Positions 21,999 through 32,986 are shown, counted from the stretch's first letter. The stretch: DNA of 64,000 nt from Cycas panzhihuaensis (GCA_023213395.1 CM041465.1:38013741-38077740), one strand, 5' to 3'. Notes: generated by a model not told the origin, from the sequence alone. A program made the numbers and translations.

Positions 21999-22990
21999 TT
22001 GCAAGACGCTTATGAAGTTAACTCTCCTTCTCATAGGTGTAACTTACTATCTAAATATGTAACTAAAAACATTGATGATAATTCAAATTCTTTTGACTAC
22101 ATGGTAACTAACGATAGCATGGTAGATAATACGGAAACTAACCTAACCCTGGACCAAAATCCCCCTAGTATACTTAGTTTTTTTCATAACTCTATAGCAT
22201 CTAGTAGTAATTTTAACCTCCCTTCTACCTTAGGTGTGGGTCCTCAGGTGGGTCACCTATCCCCCCCCCTATTACAACCTGGGGAAGGAAGTAATATTCC
22301 TTCCTCATCCTCTTTAGAAGTATACCCACCCAGCAACCGATCCCTTCCAACAATTGGTGCCAAATCTGAGGAAATGGAGGTGGAATCGGCCGAAAATACT
22401 TCTAGAGATTTAGGTCTAGGCAATAGAGTAACCATCCCAGAAGAGAAAAACATGGAAACCTATATTGGAGATTTTGTTAAACCTTTTTATAGAAAACAAT
22501 TATATGGAACCACCCATTTAACTCATTGCCTAGAATATTGGATGGAGGAAGGAAACTGGGACAAGAGTCAATGGCAGACAGATTTAGTACTTACCTTACA
22601 GGGAACGAACTGGTGTTGGTAATTAGCCCACCAAGCTACCCTCTGGAACTGGAAAGAATTACAAGCTGCATTTAGATTACGATTTGACTACCCGAAACAA
22701 CTAGACATTCCATTATTCCGTATAGGAAAAAACCCTAGCAGACATATCCAAAATTATAAACAAGAATGGACATCTCTAAAACTACCAAAGAAAACATGGC
22801 CTAACCTATTTTACCACACCTTAGGACAGGTAGCAAAGGATTGGTTCTTAGGAAGAGAACAAAACTTAGATGTGACTTGGGAAAATCTTAAGAAATCTTT
22901 CATAAAAACTTTTACACATTTGTCAGAAGATAAGAATATCAACAAAGTACTTAAGGATATTAGGAGAATGAGTATAAACCTAGAACAAGG
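21999..22990 (+). pseudogene. GypA2 linker plus second gag-like module between protease and RT
   Basis: A Ser/Pro/Asn-rich linker (21999-22440) is followed by a segment built like a gag core: YIGDFVKPFYRKQLYGTTHL, an LTLQG-type strand, WNWKELQAAFRLRFDYP, HIQNYKQEWTSL, VAKDWFLG, then VTWENLKKSFIKTFTHL. Hydrophobic Trp-x2-Leu-x3-Phe-x3-F repeats resemble the WAKIKKSFEERF helix of the true gag at about 20040. Two in-frame breaks occur (stop near 22621). The function is unknown; GypA1 lacks this part. The similarity is by eye. Confidence 0.6.
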
Positions 22991-24158
22991 AGCTCTAACA
23001 CCAAATAAAGAGAAGGAAGAATCAGAAAACGAGGAAGGAGAAGAAATCCCTAGTTATCCTGTGGAATTTACGGAAATCAATGTTGGGAAAAGGAAAATAG
23101 AGGATACCCCTGCTCATAGAACAGGAAACAAAGAGGATATTGAAGCAACCAAATTAAAAACAACCGAAATTAATGGGGGGAGTAAAGAGGAACCCAAAAC
23201 AATACGAATCAGAGATTACTGGGATGATCAAACAATAGGGAAGGCCCAGCAACTTTTTGAAGAATTTCGTGATGTATTCGCATGGTCATACAAGGATTTG
23301 AAGGGAATTCCCCTTGAGGTAAGGATGCATCATATTGACTTAATGGAAGGAGCGAAGCCGATGAAACAAAGACCGTATTGCATGAATTCGAAATATAAAG
23401 AAAAAGTAAAAGCAGAATTGGACAAAATGTTGGAAGCAGAATATATCTATGAGATCGACTACAATGACTGGTTGAGCCCTGTAGTAGTGGTTCCTAAAAA
23501 GAATGGGAAAATACGTATATGTGTGGATTACAGACAACTTAATAAAGTAACGAAGAAGGATCCCTTTCTGTTAGCCTTTACGGAAGATATTTTGGAAACC
23601 GTGGGAGGAAACTAAATATATTCCTTCACCGACGGATTTAGCGGGTATAACCAAGTGCAGATTGCGCCAGAAGATCAAGCAAAGACTACATTCGTTACGG
23701 AATGGGGAACGTATGCCTACAGAGTAATGCCATTTGGTCTTACGAATGCTCCAACTACATTTCAAAGAATAGTAATCAATATATTTCGTAGAATGATTGG
23801 AGAAAAAGTGGCAGTATTCCTAGATGATTGGACACTATATGGGTTGATGAAAAACCATATGGAAAACCTGAGAGAGATGTTGCAAACATGCAGGGAAAAT
23901 AAATTGTGTTTGAATCCAGAGAAATGTACCTTTTTGGTACCATTTGGGAATCTGTTAGGTCACATAGTAAGTAAGGAGGGATTACTCACAGACCCAGCTA
24001 AGGTATCTGCAATCCTACACTTTCCGGTACCACTCACGAGGAGGCAATTGAAAGGTTTTTTGGGTCTAACTGGATATTACAGAAAATTCATCAAGAGGTA
24101 CGCATGCATATCAGGACCCCTTGAGGAGGTGTTAAAGAAAAGTGTTGAATGGGATTAG
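22991..24158 (+). pseudogene. pol: GypA2 reverse transcriptase
   Basis: An acidic lead-in precedes FEEFRDVFAWSYKDLKGIP, HHIDLMEGAKPMKQRPYCMN, DWLSPVVVVPKKNGKIRICVDYRQLNK (fingers), then after a stop near 23615 TDGFSGYNQVQIAPEDQAKT, YRVMPFGLTNAPTTFQR, the active site VAVFLDDWTLYG (YxDD type, FLDD), GNLLGHIVSKEGL and LKGFLGLTGYYRKFIKRYA. Both catalytic aspartates of the FLDD motif are kept. Breaks: a TAA in the palm start and a TAG at 24156. Confidence 0.93.
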
Positions 24159-24669
24159 ACAGAAGAACAGCAGCAAGCATTTGAAGCATTGAAGAAGGCC
24201 ATAATATCAGCACCTATATTGCGATTCCCTGATTGGAAGAAAATCTTCCATGTACACATTGATGCCTCACAATACGTTTTCGGATGTGTCTTGGCACAAC
24301 CGAGCGATGAAAAAGTGGATTATCCGATATGCTTTTCAAGTCAGAAACTCACAAAGGCAAAGCAAAATTATACCACAATGGAAAGAGAAGCTCTCGGAAT
24401 GGTCTACGCATTACAAAAATTCTGACACTTTATTATCGAATCCATTCCTATTCTTTGTTGACCATCAAGCACTTATGTACCTTATGAATAAACCGATAAT
24501 GAGGGGACGAATTAGCAGATGGTTAATGTTGTTTCAAGAATTCTCCTTCAAAATTATTGTAAAACCGGGAAAAGCTCACATCATACCTGACCAATTGTCA
24601 AGAATTCCCAATGGGAAAAAGGCCATAGGAGTGCCAGATGATTTTCCGTCTTTGCATTGTTCAATGTAG
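24159..24669 (+). pseudogene. pol: GypA2 RNase H
   Basis: ALKKAIISAPILRFPDW, FHVHIDASQYVFGCVLAQ, YPICFSSQKLTKAKQNYTTMEREALGMVYALQKF, then past a TGA and a frame change FFVDHQALMYLMNKP, RISRWLMLFQEF and HIIPDQLSRIPNG. These are the standard Gypsy RNase H blocks with catalytic D, E and D visible. The domain continues directly from RT. Confidence 0.9.
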
Positions 24670-24699
24670 AGCGGCCCAACAGATCGGTATGAGGATACC

Positions 24700-25604
24700 G
24701 AATACTTAGCAACCGGGAGATACCACTGCATTGGACCGCATTTTACGACGGAATTTTGTCAAAAAAACAAAGCCATACCAACTGATAAAAGGGGAGTTAT
24801 ACAAATTAGGACCAGATGAGGTGTTACGGCAGTGCATCAGGCCACATGAGGTCAACCAAATTATGGCCCAGGCACATGAAAGTGTAGCAGGTGGACACAT
24901 GGAGAAGTTATCAACATGGAGGAAGATTCTGATGTCAGGATTTTAGTGGCCATCGATGTTCGAGGACGTACAAAATGGATCCAAGCATGCAACTACTGTC
25001 AAAGAGTTAGGAAACCTAATCGACAGGATTTCCAACCCCTTCACCCAATTTTACCTCTGGCACCGTTCAAGAAATGGGAGCTCGATTTCGTCAGGCCAAT
25101 CAAACTAGTTGCCTGGCGATCCCAAGCCCAATATATCCTAGTAGTGACCGATTACATGACCAAGTGGGTGGAAGCAAGAGCCTTAAGGAAAGCAGATTCG
25201 AAAAGTACGGCCCGATTCCTTTATGAAGTGATTATTACACGATTTGGATGCCCTCTAGAGATTGTAAGTGATCAAGGGGCCCATTTTCTCAACCAAACCA
25301 TATAAGTGTTAACATCAACCTTCATGATAAGCCATAGGAAGTCCACACCATACTACCTAAGGGCAAATGGGCAGGCAGAAAGCTCAAATAAAATTATCGA
25401 GAATTGTTTAATGAAGATCTGCGACATAGGAAGATCTGATTGGGCCGAGAAACTTCCATCAGTGTTATGGGCTTTCAGAACAACGTATAAGAGATCAACC
25501 AGACAAACACCAGTTCAGCTGGCTTACGGAATAGAAGCCATCCTTCCTACCGAATTCGAGATACAGAGCCTGAGAACTGTTATGCAATGCCGATTGGACG
25601 ACTC
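24700..25604 (+). pseudogene. pol: GypA2 integrase, N-terminal and core parts
   Basis: The HHCC zinc-binding part runs from RPHEVNQIMAQAHESVAGGH through CNYCQRVRKPNR, with a stop near 24945. The core follows: PFKKWELDFVRPIKL, ILVVTDYMTKWVEARAL, ITRFGCPLEIVSDQGAHF, then a stop at 25303 and ANGQAESSNKIIENCL with the glutamate of the D,D-E triad in place, and SVLWAFRTTYKRSTRQTP. The frame is interrupted at 25605 by CopD and resumes at 30754. Confidence 0.92.
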
Positions 25605-25609
25605 CAATC

Positions 25610-25826
25610 TGTTGAGATATAATGTTTTATCTAGGAGAGAAAGGGGGCCATGTTAGACCCACCCTTAAATGTACTCATAAGATCATGCCACTTGGCAGTA
25701 TCCAAGTGATCGGTTACATTAGAAGTTGTAACCATCACATCATTGTTGTATACTTAAGAAGATTGAATCACAATAGAAACATGTACTTTCTCTTCTCTGT
25801 TTAAGTTTTGCTCTGATTTTTCTACA
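25610..25826 (+). repeat. 5' LTR of CopD (217 bp)
   Basis: TGTTGAGATATAATG...TTTCTACA. Contains the TAATGTTTTATC motif just inside its start and TGCCACTTGGCA, a near-palindrome resembling the G-box dyad in CopE. A 60-codon open frame inside it is repeated in the other LTR and is not a gene. Confidence 0.96.
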
Positions 25827-26462
25827 TGGTATCGAGGCGAGCTAGTTCAATCGATTTTCCTTCCGTGAATTTCTTGACAAGACAGCTCATCAAGGGTGCA
25901 AGAAGGAGGCAAGGCGAGGTTGTTTTGCAAGACAAAGGTCATTATTTTTTCTATGCGGAACCGTGCGGATCTGCAGGCGTGTCAAGGAAAATTTTCAAGG
26001 TGCTCGGATCGGCGAAATTTGGTGGGGAGATAGATCAGAGGACGCTGAAGACATTTCCCTTCTGGAGCAAGTTCATCCGAGACCGATTTCCAGGCCAAGA
26101 AGCCCTCGAACCGATCCAGCGGGATTGAGGAGATTTTCTCAAAAATTCATCGATCCGCTCTCAAATCCGGGTAATTTACATCCTAAATTCTTCTTAGTGA
26201 CAGTACACAAAGATCTCAGGCAGATTTGAAGAGATTTTTTAGCTTTTTCATAGATTTTTTCTTCAAAATCCGATTTCTACCCTAGCCGCCGATTTTCACT
26301 CAGAGCCAGATTTCTCACTTCTGAGAAACTTTTTTGAAAATCCGTCTTGATCTTTGAACGGCGACTGAAAGTGCTTCGATTTGAGGTACTTTTGTACTTT
26401 GACCGTACACTTAGGGTTCCGTACGGACAGACATCCAAATCTGTTCTTTAACTTGGAAAATA
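25827..26462 (+). other. CopD primer-binding site and leader
   Basis: TGGTATCGAGGC at 25827 is a degenerate initiator-Met primer site. The 0.6 kb leader has no coding signal. Near 26400-26430 it carries CCGTACAC and CCGTACGG motifs, like the TGTACGG repeats in the leaders of CopE, CopC and CopF. Confidence 0.8.
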
Positions 26463-27330
26463 ATGTCTTCCTCTCTCATCTCTCTACCTGAACCAGAAAA
26501 ATTAACTGGTTCAAATTATCATGTATGGAAAATGAAAATGGAAACAATTTTGAGGGTGAAAATGCAGGAAATTCTTTGAAGGAATGACGTAAAAACGCCC
26601 TTCTGTTGGTGATGATAAGCTAGGTGATTGGATTGCCAGAAATAACATGGCTAGTCTCACTTTAAAAATGTCCATTTCGGACTACATTCCTTGTTTATGT
26701 TGAGAAATTGAATCAAAGCCCGAAATGCTGGAAATGCTGGAAAATTTATACGGACAAAAGAATAAGGCAAGAATAATTGCACTCAAAGAAGAGTTGTACA
26801 AACTTCACATGAAAGAAAGTGAAGAGGTAGAAGAATTTATGCATAAAATCATTACTGTGAGAAATAATCTCTTGAGTGCTGGTGGCCTAATTTCTGAGCA
26901 AGATCTTGTGGAGATTGTAACAGCAAGATTGCCAAAGTCGTTTGATACAATTGTCAACACTATCACCGACAGTGATAGGTTAGACAAATTAACTCTTGAT
27001 GAATTGACAGGTTTATTGCTAAGACAAGAACAACGAAACAAAAGATATGAAAACACGACAGAATTAGAGGATGCATTTGCATCCAGACTGAATCTCGGAC
27101 CAAGAGGAAGACAACAATTTCGAGGACCAAGCAGGACATCAGACTTCAGAGGATGAGGACGCTGGCAAAATTCCAGAGGACGAGGACGCAGCAGAGAAAA
27201 CAAAATATGCTACAACTGTGGAAGAACTGGACATTTCGCCAAAGAATGAGAATCTTTGACATATCTTTCGCTATCAGGACAAAGTGGACACTATCCATAT
27301 CGATGCCCACAAAGGCAGTGAGATTCGAGA
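26463..27330 (+). pseudogene. gag: CopD gag
   Basis: Start at 26463: MSSSLISLPEPEKLTGSNY, with VWKMKMETILR following. Stops interrupt the first 90 codons. The UBN2 core is then open (LYGQKNKARIIALKEELYKLHMKE, DLVEIVTARLPKSFDTIVNTI, LLLRQEQRNKRYE). The knuckle CYNCGRTGHFAKE ends in TGA at the last cysteine position, and a second knuckle remnant SGHYPYRC follows. A GAA-rich microsatellite (about 27368-27398) encodes a Lys/Glu run. Confidence 0.9.
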
Positions 27331-27431
27331 AGGAAAAGCGACCTATTGGAGGATACAAAGAAAGAAAAGGATGAAAAAGAAGAAGAAGAAGAAGAAGAGA
27401 GGCCTTCATCACAAAGACCAAGTTCTACCGA

Positions 27432-28560
27432 ATGAAAGACAAAGACATATGGTACATAGATTCAGGAGCCTCCAAACATATGACGAGTCGGGAAGAATGG
27501 TTCCAAACCATGAATCCATATAATATGGACAAGTCAGTAGAGCTGGGAGACAAGTATTCCCTTAATATAAAAGGGATTGGAACCATTTCAGTAAACCTGA
27601 ATGGAAATGAAAAAAGAATTGGAAATGTTTTGTTTGTACCAGATTTAAAAATGAATCTCCTTTCTGTCTCTCAACTAAGCAAAAAGGGTTTGAGAACCAT
27701 TTTTGATGAAGAAGGGAATTGCCACATTTTGGATATGAAAAAAGACGGAAAAATTGTTGGAAAAGGAGTCAGATGTAATGATCTTTATAAACTCCTGTCA
27801 AATCCTGTACTTCCTTACCTGGAAGAAAAAGCTTGTACTGCTTCTAAATCCAATAATAAAGCATGGCATTTAAGGTATGGGCATCTTTCAATTGATACAC
27901 TTAAACAAATGAAAAAGTCAGGAATGGTAAATGGATTACCTAATATTTCATCAGATACATTTGTTTGTAAAGGTTGTCAACTTGGAAAACAGCACAGACT
28001 TCCCTTTAAAGAAAGCACTTGGAAAGCTCAGTCTAAATTAGAAATGATACACACAGATATCTGTGGTCCCATTACACCTCTGACAATTAATGGATGCAGA
28101 TACTTCTTAACTTTCATTGATGACTTCACTCGGAAAGTTTGGGTATATTTCTTACATAATAAGTCAGAAGTTTTTGAAACATTTAAAGAATTTAAAGCAG
28201 AAGCAGAGTTAGAATCAGGAATGAAGGTCAAATGCATCAGATCAGATGGAGGAGGGGAATATATGTCAAAGGAGTTTCTAAATTATTGCAAAGACCGAGG
28301 GATTCGTGAGCAGTTACAACCGCTTATACCCCTCAATGAATGGAGTAGCCGAAAGAAAGAATAGAACTACGATGCAAATGGCTCGAAGCATGATGTATGG
28401 AACAAAAATATCCAAGACATATTGGGCGGCGATTTAGCAAAGATGCTATCTAATAAGCAGAAGTCCAACAAAAGCATTAAAGAACGTCACTCGGAAGAAG
28501 CTTGGGCGGGGACAAAAACCCGATGTAAGTTTCCTCAAGGTGTTTGGCAGTCAAGCATTT
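27432..28560 (+). pseudogene. pol: CopD protease, GAG-pre-integrase and integrase
   Basis: A 310-codon frame: IWYIDSGASKHMTSREEWF with the intact DSGA catalytic motif, [86 protein letters not shown] and CIRSDGGGEYMSKEF. The frame breaks near 28320 in the region before the E of the D,D-E triad (GVAERKN-like in another frame). Integrase would insert cDNA; this copy is frameshifted. Confidence 0.92.
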
Positions 28561-29850
28561 GTGCATATTCCTGATAAAAGAAGGTCCAAATTAGATGCAA
28601 AAAGCATAGAATGTGTCTTAATAGGATACAGTAAAAATTCAAAGGCATATAAATGCATAGATCCAAAAACAAATAAAATCTATGTAAGTAAAGATGTCAT
28701 TTTTAGCGAAGAAAACTCAGTTGAATCTTCACAAATTAGAGTAATAGAAAATGAAAAAGAACAGGAAGCTGTCAGACACAAAGAAATGCAAGAAGATGAG
28801 CCAGAAAATAAATCAGAAGTTACTTCAGAAGATCAAGAAACTGAAGAAGGACAAGCTGATCCATCGTCAATCAGTCAAGTATCAGGAGACACCATCGAAA
28901 AAGAAGATCCACAGAAACAGAAAAAGTTGCCAAAATGGTATATCAAAACAGTTGAAGAAGGAAATGTAATGGAACAGAAAACCCAGGGACAAAGGTCAAG
29001 AGCTCTTCTAAGCAAAGTTGAACCACAAAATTTTCAAGAAGCAAAAGATCATCAAGAATGGAGAGAAGCAATGGACAATGAAATAAATTCAATCAAGAAA
29101 AATCAAACATGGGAATTAGTAGAACTACACGCTAATAAATCCATCAGAACCGCAAATGGGTTTACAAAACAAAGAAAGGAGTAGATGGCAAAATTGAAAA
29201 CACAAGGCAAGGTTAGTTGCAAAGGGATACACTCAAACAAAGAAAGTAGACTTTGATGAGACTTTTTCTCCAAGAGCAAAGATGAACACAAGAAGGATCG
29301 TAATAGCCTTGGTCACGCACAAGGTTGAAAAATCTCTCAGCTGGATGTAAAGAGCGCCTTCTTAAATGGTGAGCTAGAAGAAGAAGTCTATATGCAACAA
29401 CCAGAAGGATATGCTGAACAGGGACAGGAGAATCTAGTCTGCAAATTAAAAAAGGCTTTGTATGGTTTAAAACAAGCGCCACGTGCCTGGTATGCAAAAT
29501 TAGATCAATTTCTTGAAGAAAATAAGTTTATTTGGTGCAGCTCGAACTCCAGTCTCTACATAAGAAAAACAAACAACAAGATAACAATAATTGTAGTCTA
29601 TGTAGATGATATGCTTCTCACTGGGAATGATGTAGAAGGAATTAATTGGATCAAAGGTCAACTGCAGCAGAAATTTGAAATGACAGACTTGGGTTCACTA
29701 AATTATTACTTGGGACTGGAGATAGGTCAACATCAAAACTACATAACCTTGTCCCAAAGTAACTACATCAAAAATCTGCTTGTTCGATTTCAGATGGAGA
29801 ATTGCAATCCATGCACAACACCCATGGAAACAAATTGTGACCTAACAAGA
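28561..29850 (+). pseudogene. pol: CopD integrase tail, linker and reverse transcriptase
   Basis: FGSQAFVHIPDKRRSKLDAKSI and VLIGYSKNSKAYKCIDPKT mark the integrase end, then an acidic Glu/Ser/Gln linker and KWYIKTVEEG. RT starts around 29040 (REAMDNEINSIKKNQTWELVEL), loses frame at 29180-29390, and continues [49 protein letters not shown] (intact YVDD), LGSLNYYLGLEIGQ and TPMETNCDL. The break removes a continuous enzyme. Confidence 0.9.
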
Positions 29851-30522
29851 GATAATATGGAAAAGGATGTTGATGTTACTGCATGCACAAATGATTGGAA
29901 GTCTGATTTATTTGACAACCACCAGGCTCGATATATCATACCCAGTAGGACTAATATCCAGATATATGCAGAATCCAAAATTGAGACACTGCAAGTCAAG
30001 AAAAGAATTTTGAGATATCTCAAAGGAACAACAGATCTCAAGTTAGTATACTCAAAGGGTATCCAATCGAAATATCGTGGTCTGCGATTACATTGGGTGG
30101 TGACAAAGAACAAAGGAAATCAACAAGTGGATATTGTTTTTCTTAGGAGCCTCGGCAATCTCATGGTGCAAGAAGAAACAAGCTACGTAGCTCTCTCCTC
30201 TGAGGTAATATAAAGCGACCACATTAGCAACTGTGAAGTCATGCGTTAAGACAACTTTTGCTTGACTGAATCAACAAAGCAGAAAGGAGCAACTTCTACG
30301 AAATGTGACAACCAAAGTGCCATCAAGTCGACCAAAAATCCAGCGTGCAAGAACAAAACATATTGAAGTTCATCATCATTTTATAAGAGAAAAGTGCAAT
30401 AAAGAAATAGACTTGGAATATTGTCCCACATCCGAGCAAGTTCTGATCTCCGACAAAACCTCTTGGGAGAGAAAGGCTCAAATATTTAAGAGACAAGATA
30501 GGATTGTTAGAGATAAAACATT
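29851..30522 (+). pseudogene. pol: CopD RNase H (broken)
   Basis: KKRILRYLKGTTDLKLVYSKG, remnants of the GYCF-LGS block near 30120-30180, SYVALSSEV, then TKHIEVHHHFIREKCNKEIDLEYC at 30355-30420. The region is scrambled by frameshifts and the segment before RILRYLKG is altered. The polypurine tract and LTR follow directly. Confidence 0.85.
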
Positions 30523-30531
30523 AAGAGGGGG

Positions 30532-30748
30532 TGTTGAGATATAATGTTTTATCTAGGAGAGAAAGGGGGCCATGTTAGACCCACCCGTAAATGTACTCAT
30601 AAGATCATGCCACTCGGCAGTATCCAAGTGATCGGTTACATTAGAAGTTGTAACCATCACATCATTGTTGTGTACTTAAGAAGATTGAATCACAATAGAA
30701 ACATGTACTTTCTCTTCTCTGTTTAAGTTTTGCTCTGATTTTTCTACA
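30532..30748 (+). repeat. 3' LTR of CopD (217 bp)
   Basis: Differs from 25610-25826 by T to G, T to C and A to G at three sites only. Preceded by the polypurine tract and followed by CAATC. Confidence 0.96.
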
Positions 30749-30753
30749 CAATC

Positions 30754-31072
30754 CTTATGATGGAGATTGGAAGAATTGGTACAATTAAAAGAAAAGAGGT
30801 ATATGGTGAAATGGTTGCAAAACATTGAGAAAAGACGACAGAAGGCGTGGCACGACCGACATCTACGTAAGCCACAATTCAAAGAAGGTGATCAAGTTCT
30901 GTTCTACGACAGCAAGCTCAAGATGCACCCAGGGAAGCTCAAGATGAGATGGCTAGGACCTTATATTGCTGAACAAATTTTTAAAAATGGGTCCGTACAA
31001 TTACGGGAAATTGATGGACCATTGCTACCAACTCGAGTAAATGGTAGTCGATTGAAACCCTACATCGAATAG
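30754..31072 (+). pseudogene. pol: GypA2 integrase C-terminal tail
   Basis: The continuation of the integrase frame broken by CopD: KEKRYMVKWLQNIEKRRQKAWHDRHLRKPQFKEGDQVLFYDS, then KMRWLGPYIAEQIFKNGSVQLREI and stop after RLKPYIE. The GDQVL...GP pattern is the Gypsy integrase C-terminal (GPY/F-type) domain. GypA1 ends with the equivalent LKPYIN, so the stop is probably the original end of pol. Confidence 0.88.
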
Positions 31073-31322
31073 AGGGAAGTACCAGCCGAATCAGTTGGCT
31101 GTATCATAGCGTGTTGCATGAAGTTAAGGCAAATTGAATTGCCTCGATACCGAAACGTGATTCAGTTCGGTATGTAAAATAAAATACAAAAAAAATAAAA
31201 AAACATAAAAAAAACAACCGTGACTCATATCATATGTATAAGCAATAAGGAAAGAAGGATATATACCGCAATAAGAAAAGCCAAGACTGAAGAATCCTGC
31301 TAAAAAATTAGTTTCTTCTTAC
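31073..31322 (+). other. GypA2 spacer after pol
   Basis: Non-coding, A-rich. The first 200 bp align with the reverse strand of GypA1 7930-8146, including the run GAATTGCCTCGATACCG. Confidence 0.7.
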
Positions 31323-31560
31323 AAAATACACTATATGTACCAAAAAAGTACGTTATCAGGTATACACTGTGTAAAATAAGTCAAAATACACTATACGTAC
31401 CAAAAAAGTACGTTGCCAGGTACATACTGTGTAAAGTAAGTCAAAAATATACTATACGTACCAGAAAAGTTCACTATGGGGTACGCACAGTTAAAAAAGT
31501 GAATAAGTTAACCAAATTACACTATACGTACCTAAAAAGTACACAGTCGAGTACGCATAG
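31323..31560 (+). repeat. Tandem repeat with GTAC motifs, about four 60-68 bp units
   Basis: Units start near 31323, 31383, 31444 and 31520. The first two are exactly 60 bp apart and nearly identical; later units drift. Each unit carries CACTATACGTACC-like sequence, an A-run, AGTACG or AGTACA, and a second GTAC-type site. It is absent from GypA1. Confidence 0.85.
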
Positions 31561-31845
31561 AACAAAAGGACCAAATAAGACAAACATATATAATACGTAC
31601 CTACAAGCATTCCCACACGATACGCAACGGAAAACGGAGGACGATTTGGCTCGAATTCTCAACAAAGAAATGTACCAAGAGGAAACCACGGTGAGCGTGG
31701 AGGCAGAAGGACAAAATTCAACGCAAGTTTGTATGAAAACTTCAAGAAAACAGCAACCATTCCAAAAAAGGTATGTACGTAGGGTTTGTATTGGTACTCC
31801 TTGGTTATTTTCAGCTCTATTTCTAGAATTCCATAGCCTGTCGCA

Positions 31846-32943
31846 ATGAGAACAGCAGGTTGCCAAGAGACCTTCCTGCCCAAGCTGAAGAAAGATCTGG
31901 AGGCATTACCTTCCCAATTTCAGGCTAAAGTCAAGCAGGCTGGTTGGGGAAAGTATATATACTGTAACCCCATTTATTGTGACCAAGAAATTATGGAAAA
32001 CATCTTATTGGAGCTAAAAAAGGACATAGAGAAAATCAAATTAGATGCAGAAATAATTCATTTGATAATGGGACTTCCAAATGAAGGAGAAGTTCCCACG
32101 GCCACTAAAAGGTCAGAAGTGGACCGTGAGATTTGGCTAAGGGAATTCTGCCAAGAAAACACTCAGCTTAGTTCAGGAGGAATTCGGGTGGTGGATATAA
32201 AGGATGCTAGGTTGCAATGGGTAGCCAAAGTCATCAATTCGAGGTTTTTATCAAAACGGAAGTACACATACATTCCAAGAGGAATGATGCCAATATTACC
32301 AAGAATCTGGGATGGAGAAAAGCTGGATTGGTCAAAATTTTTAGCAGTTAACATGAGACAGCAAATCCAGGAAATAATGACACACCCTTTTCGTCACCCT
32401 TCCTTATTGTTAGCCGTCTTATTTTATCAATGTCCAAGTGTGCAGCTAACAAAAACAACTATTTCTCCAAGAGAGCCACTTATAAAACAATAAGTGACTG
32501 AGTTTCCAGACACTACTTAGGATCAAGAATTGAGAAAAAGGATTCAAAAGCAAATGACCAAAGTTCTCAAATGGTTACAGCAAACCCCCGGGACACCCAT
32601 TCCTCATCGGGCCAAACAAACAATCCGGAAAAGCAGCAAAAGGAAGAAAGATGAAGAAGAACCTGAAGAGGAGGAAGAAGTGGAGCCTTCCTTGGAAGAA
32701 TGGATGTAATTTCACCGTAATGGAGACGGGAGAAACATCAGCGCCACCTCCATCAGATAATAAATCATGCCAGATCATCTAGTTGATTAAAGAAATGGAA
32801 GAAGGGTACGAAGCAAAGATAACTGCCCTTCAAGAAAAAATCAAAGAAAATGATGCGATAATCGCCACACTTACCCAAATAAACGAAGAAATCTTTGCCA
32901 CAAAAGACTTGTCGACAGAACAGAGGCCACGAGAGCAACCTTG
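31846..32943 (+). pseudogene. GypA2 additional ORF downstream of pol
   Basis: The first part (216 codons, 31846-32493) starts MRTAGCQETFLPKL and includes WGKYIYCNPIYCDQEIM, LIMGLPNEGEVPTAT, EIWLREFCQENTQLSSGG, QWVAKVINSRFLSKRKYTYIPRG and a hydrophobic LLLAVLFYQCPSVQL. Past TAA and TAG codons in the same frame comes a Lys-rich then Glu-rich segment (KRKKDEEEPEEEEEVEP), and after a frame change a coiled-coil-like segment (KITALQEKIKENDAIIATL). No signal peptide or clear membrane anchor. The position matches the extra ORF of Athila-type elements; the protein is not recognised. Confidence 0.62.
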
Positions 32944-32986
32944 AGAAAGGAAGGGAGAAGAATACCCTAAAAATTTTGATTTTTTA

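Larger units (their letters stand above)
25610..30748 (+). mobile_element. Copia element CopD (5139 bp), full length but degraded coding
   Basis: Two 217-bp LTRs differing at only three positions (about 1.4%), CAATC duplications at 25605-25609 and 30749-30753, primer-binding site, polypurine tract AAGAGGGGG (30523-30531), and gag to RNase H in order. It is the youngest datable insertion here and lies in the integrase of GypA2. The coding region nevertheless has several stops and frameshifts, so it was probably mobilised with help from another copy or decayed quickly. Confidence 0.96.

Noticed and set aside
25622-25804. A 60-codon open frame repeated almost identically at 30544-30726, possible small gene pair
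   Set aside because: Both copies lie inside the CopD LTRs, so the repeat is explained by LTR duplication. The peptide matches no known family.
27284-27523. Lys-rich small protein
   Set aside because: The frame overlaps the Copia gag-protease junction in a different reading frame and its Lys run comes from a GAA-type microsatellite.
31323-31560. Regular repeats resembling a CRISPR array
   Set aside because: Units are contiguous tandem repeats with drift and no unique spacers, within a plant retrotransposon; no cas genes.
31846-32493. Envelope-like gene
   Set aside because: Position fits, but no signal peptide, cleavage site or transmembrane anchor is visible, so the label envelope is not supported.
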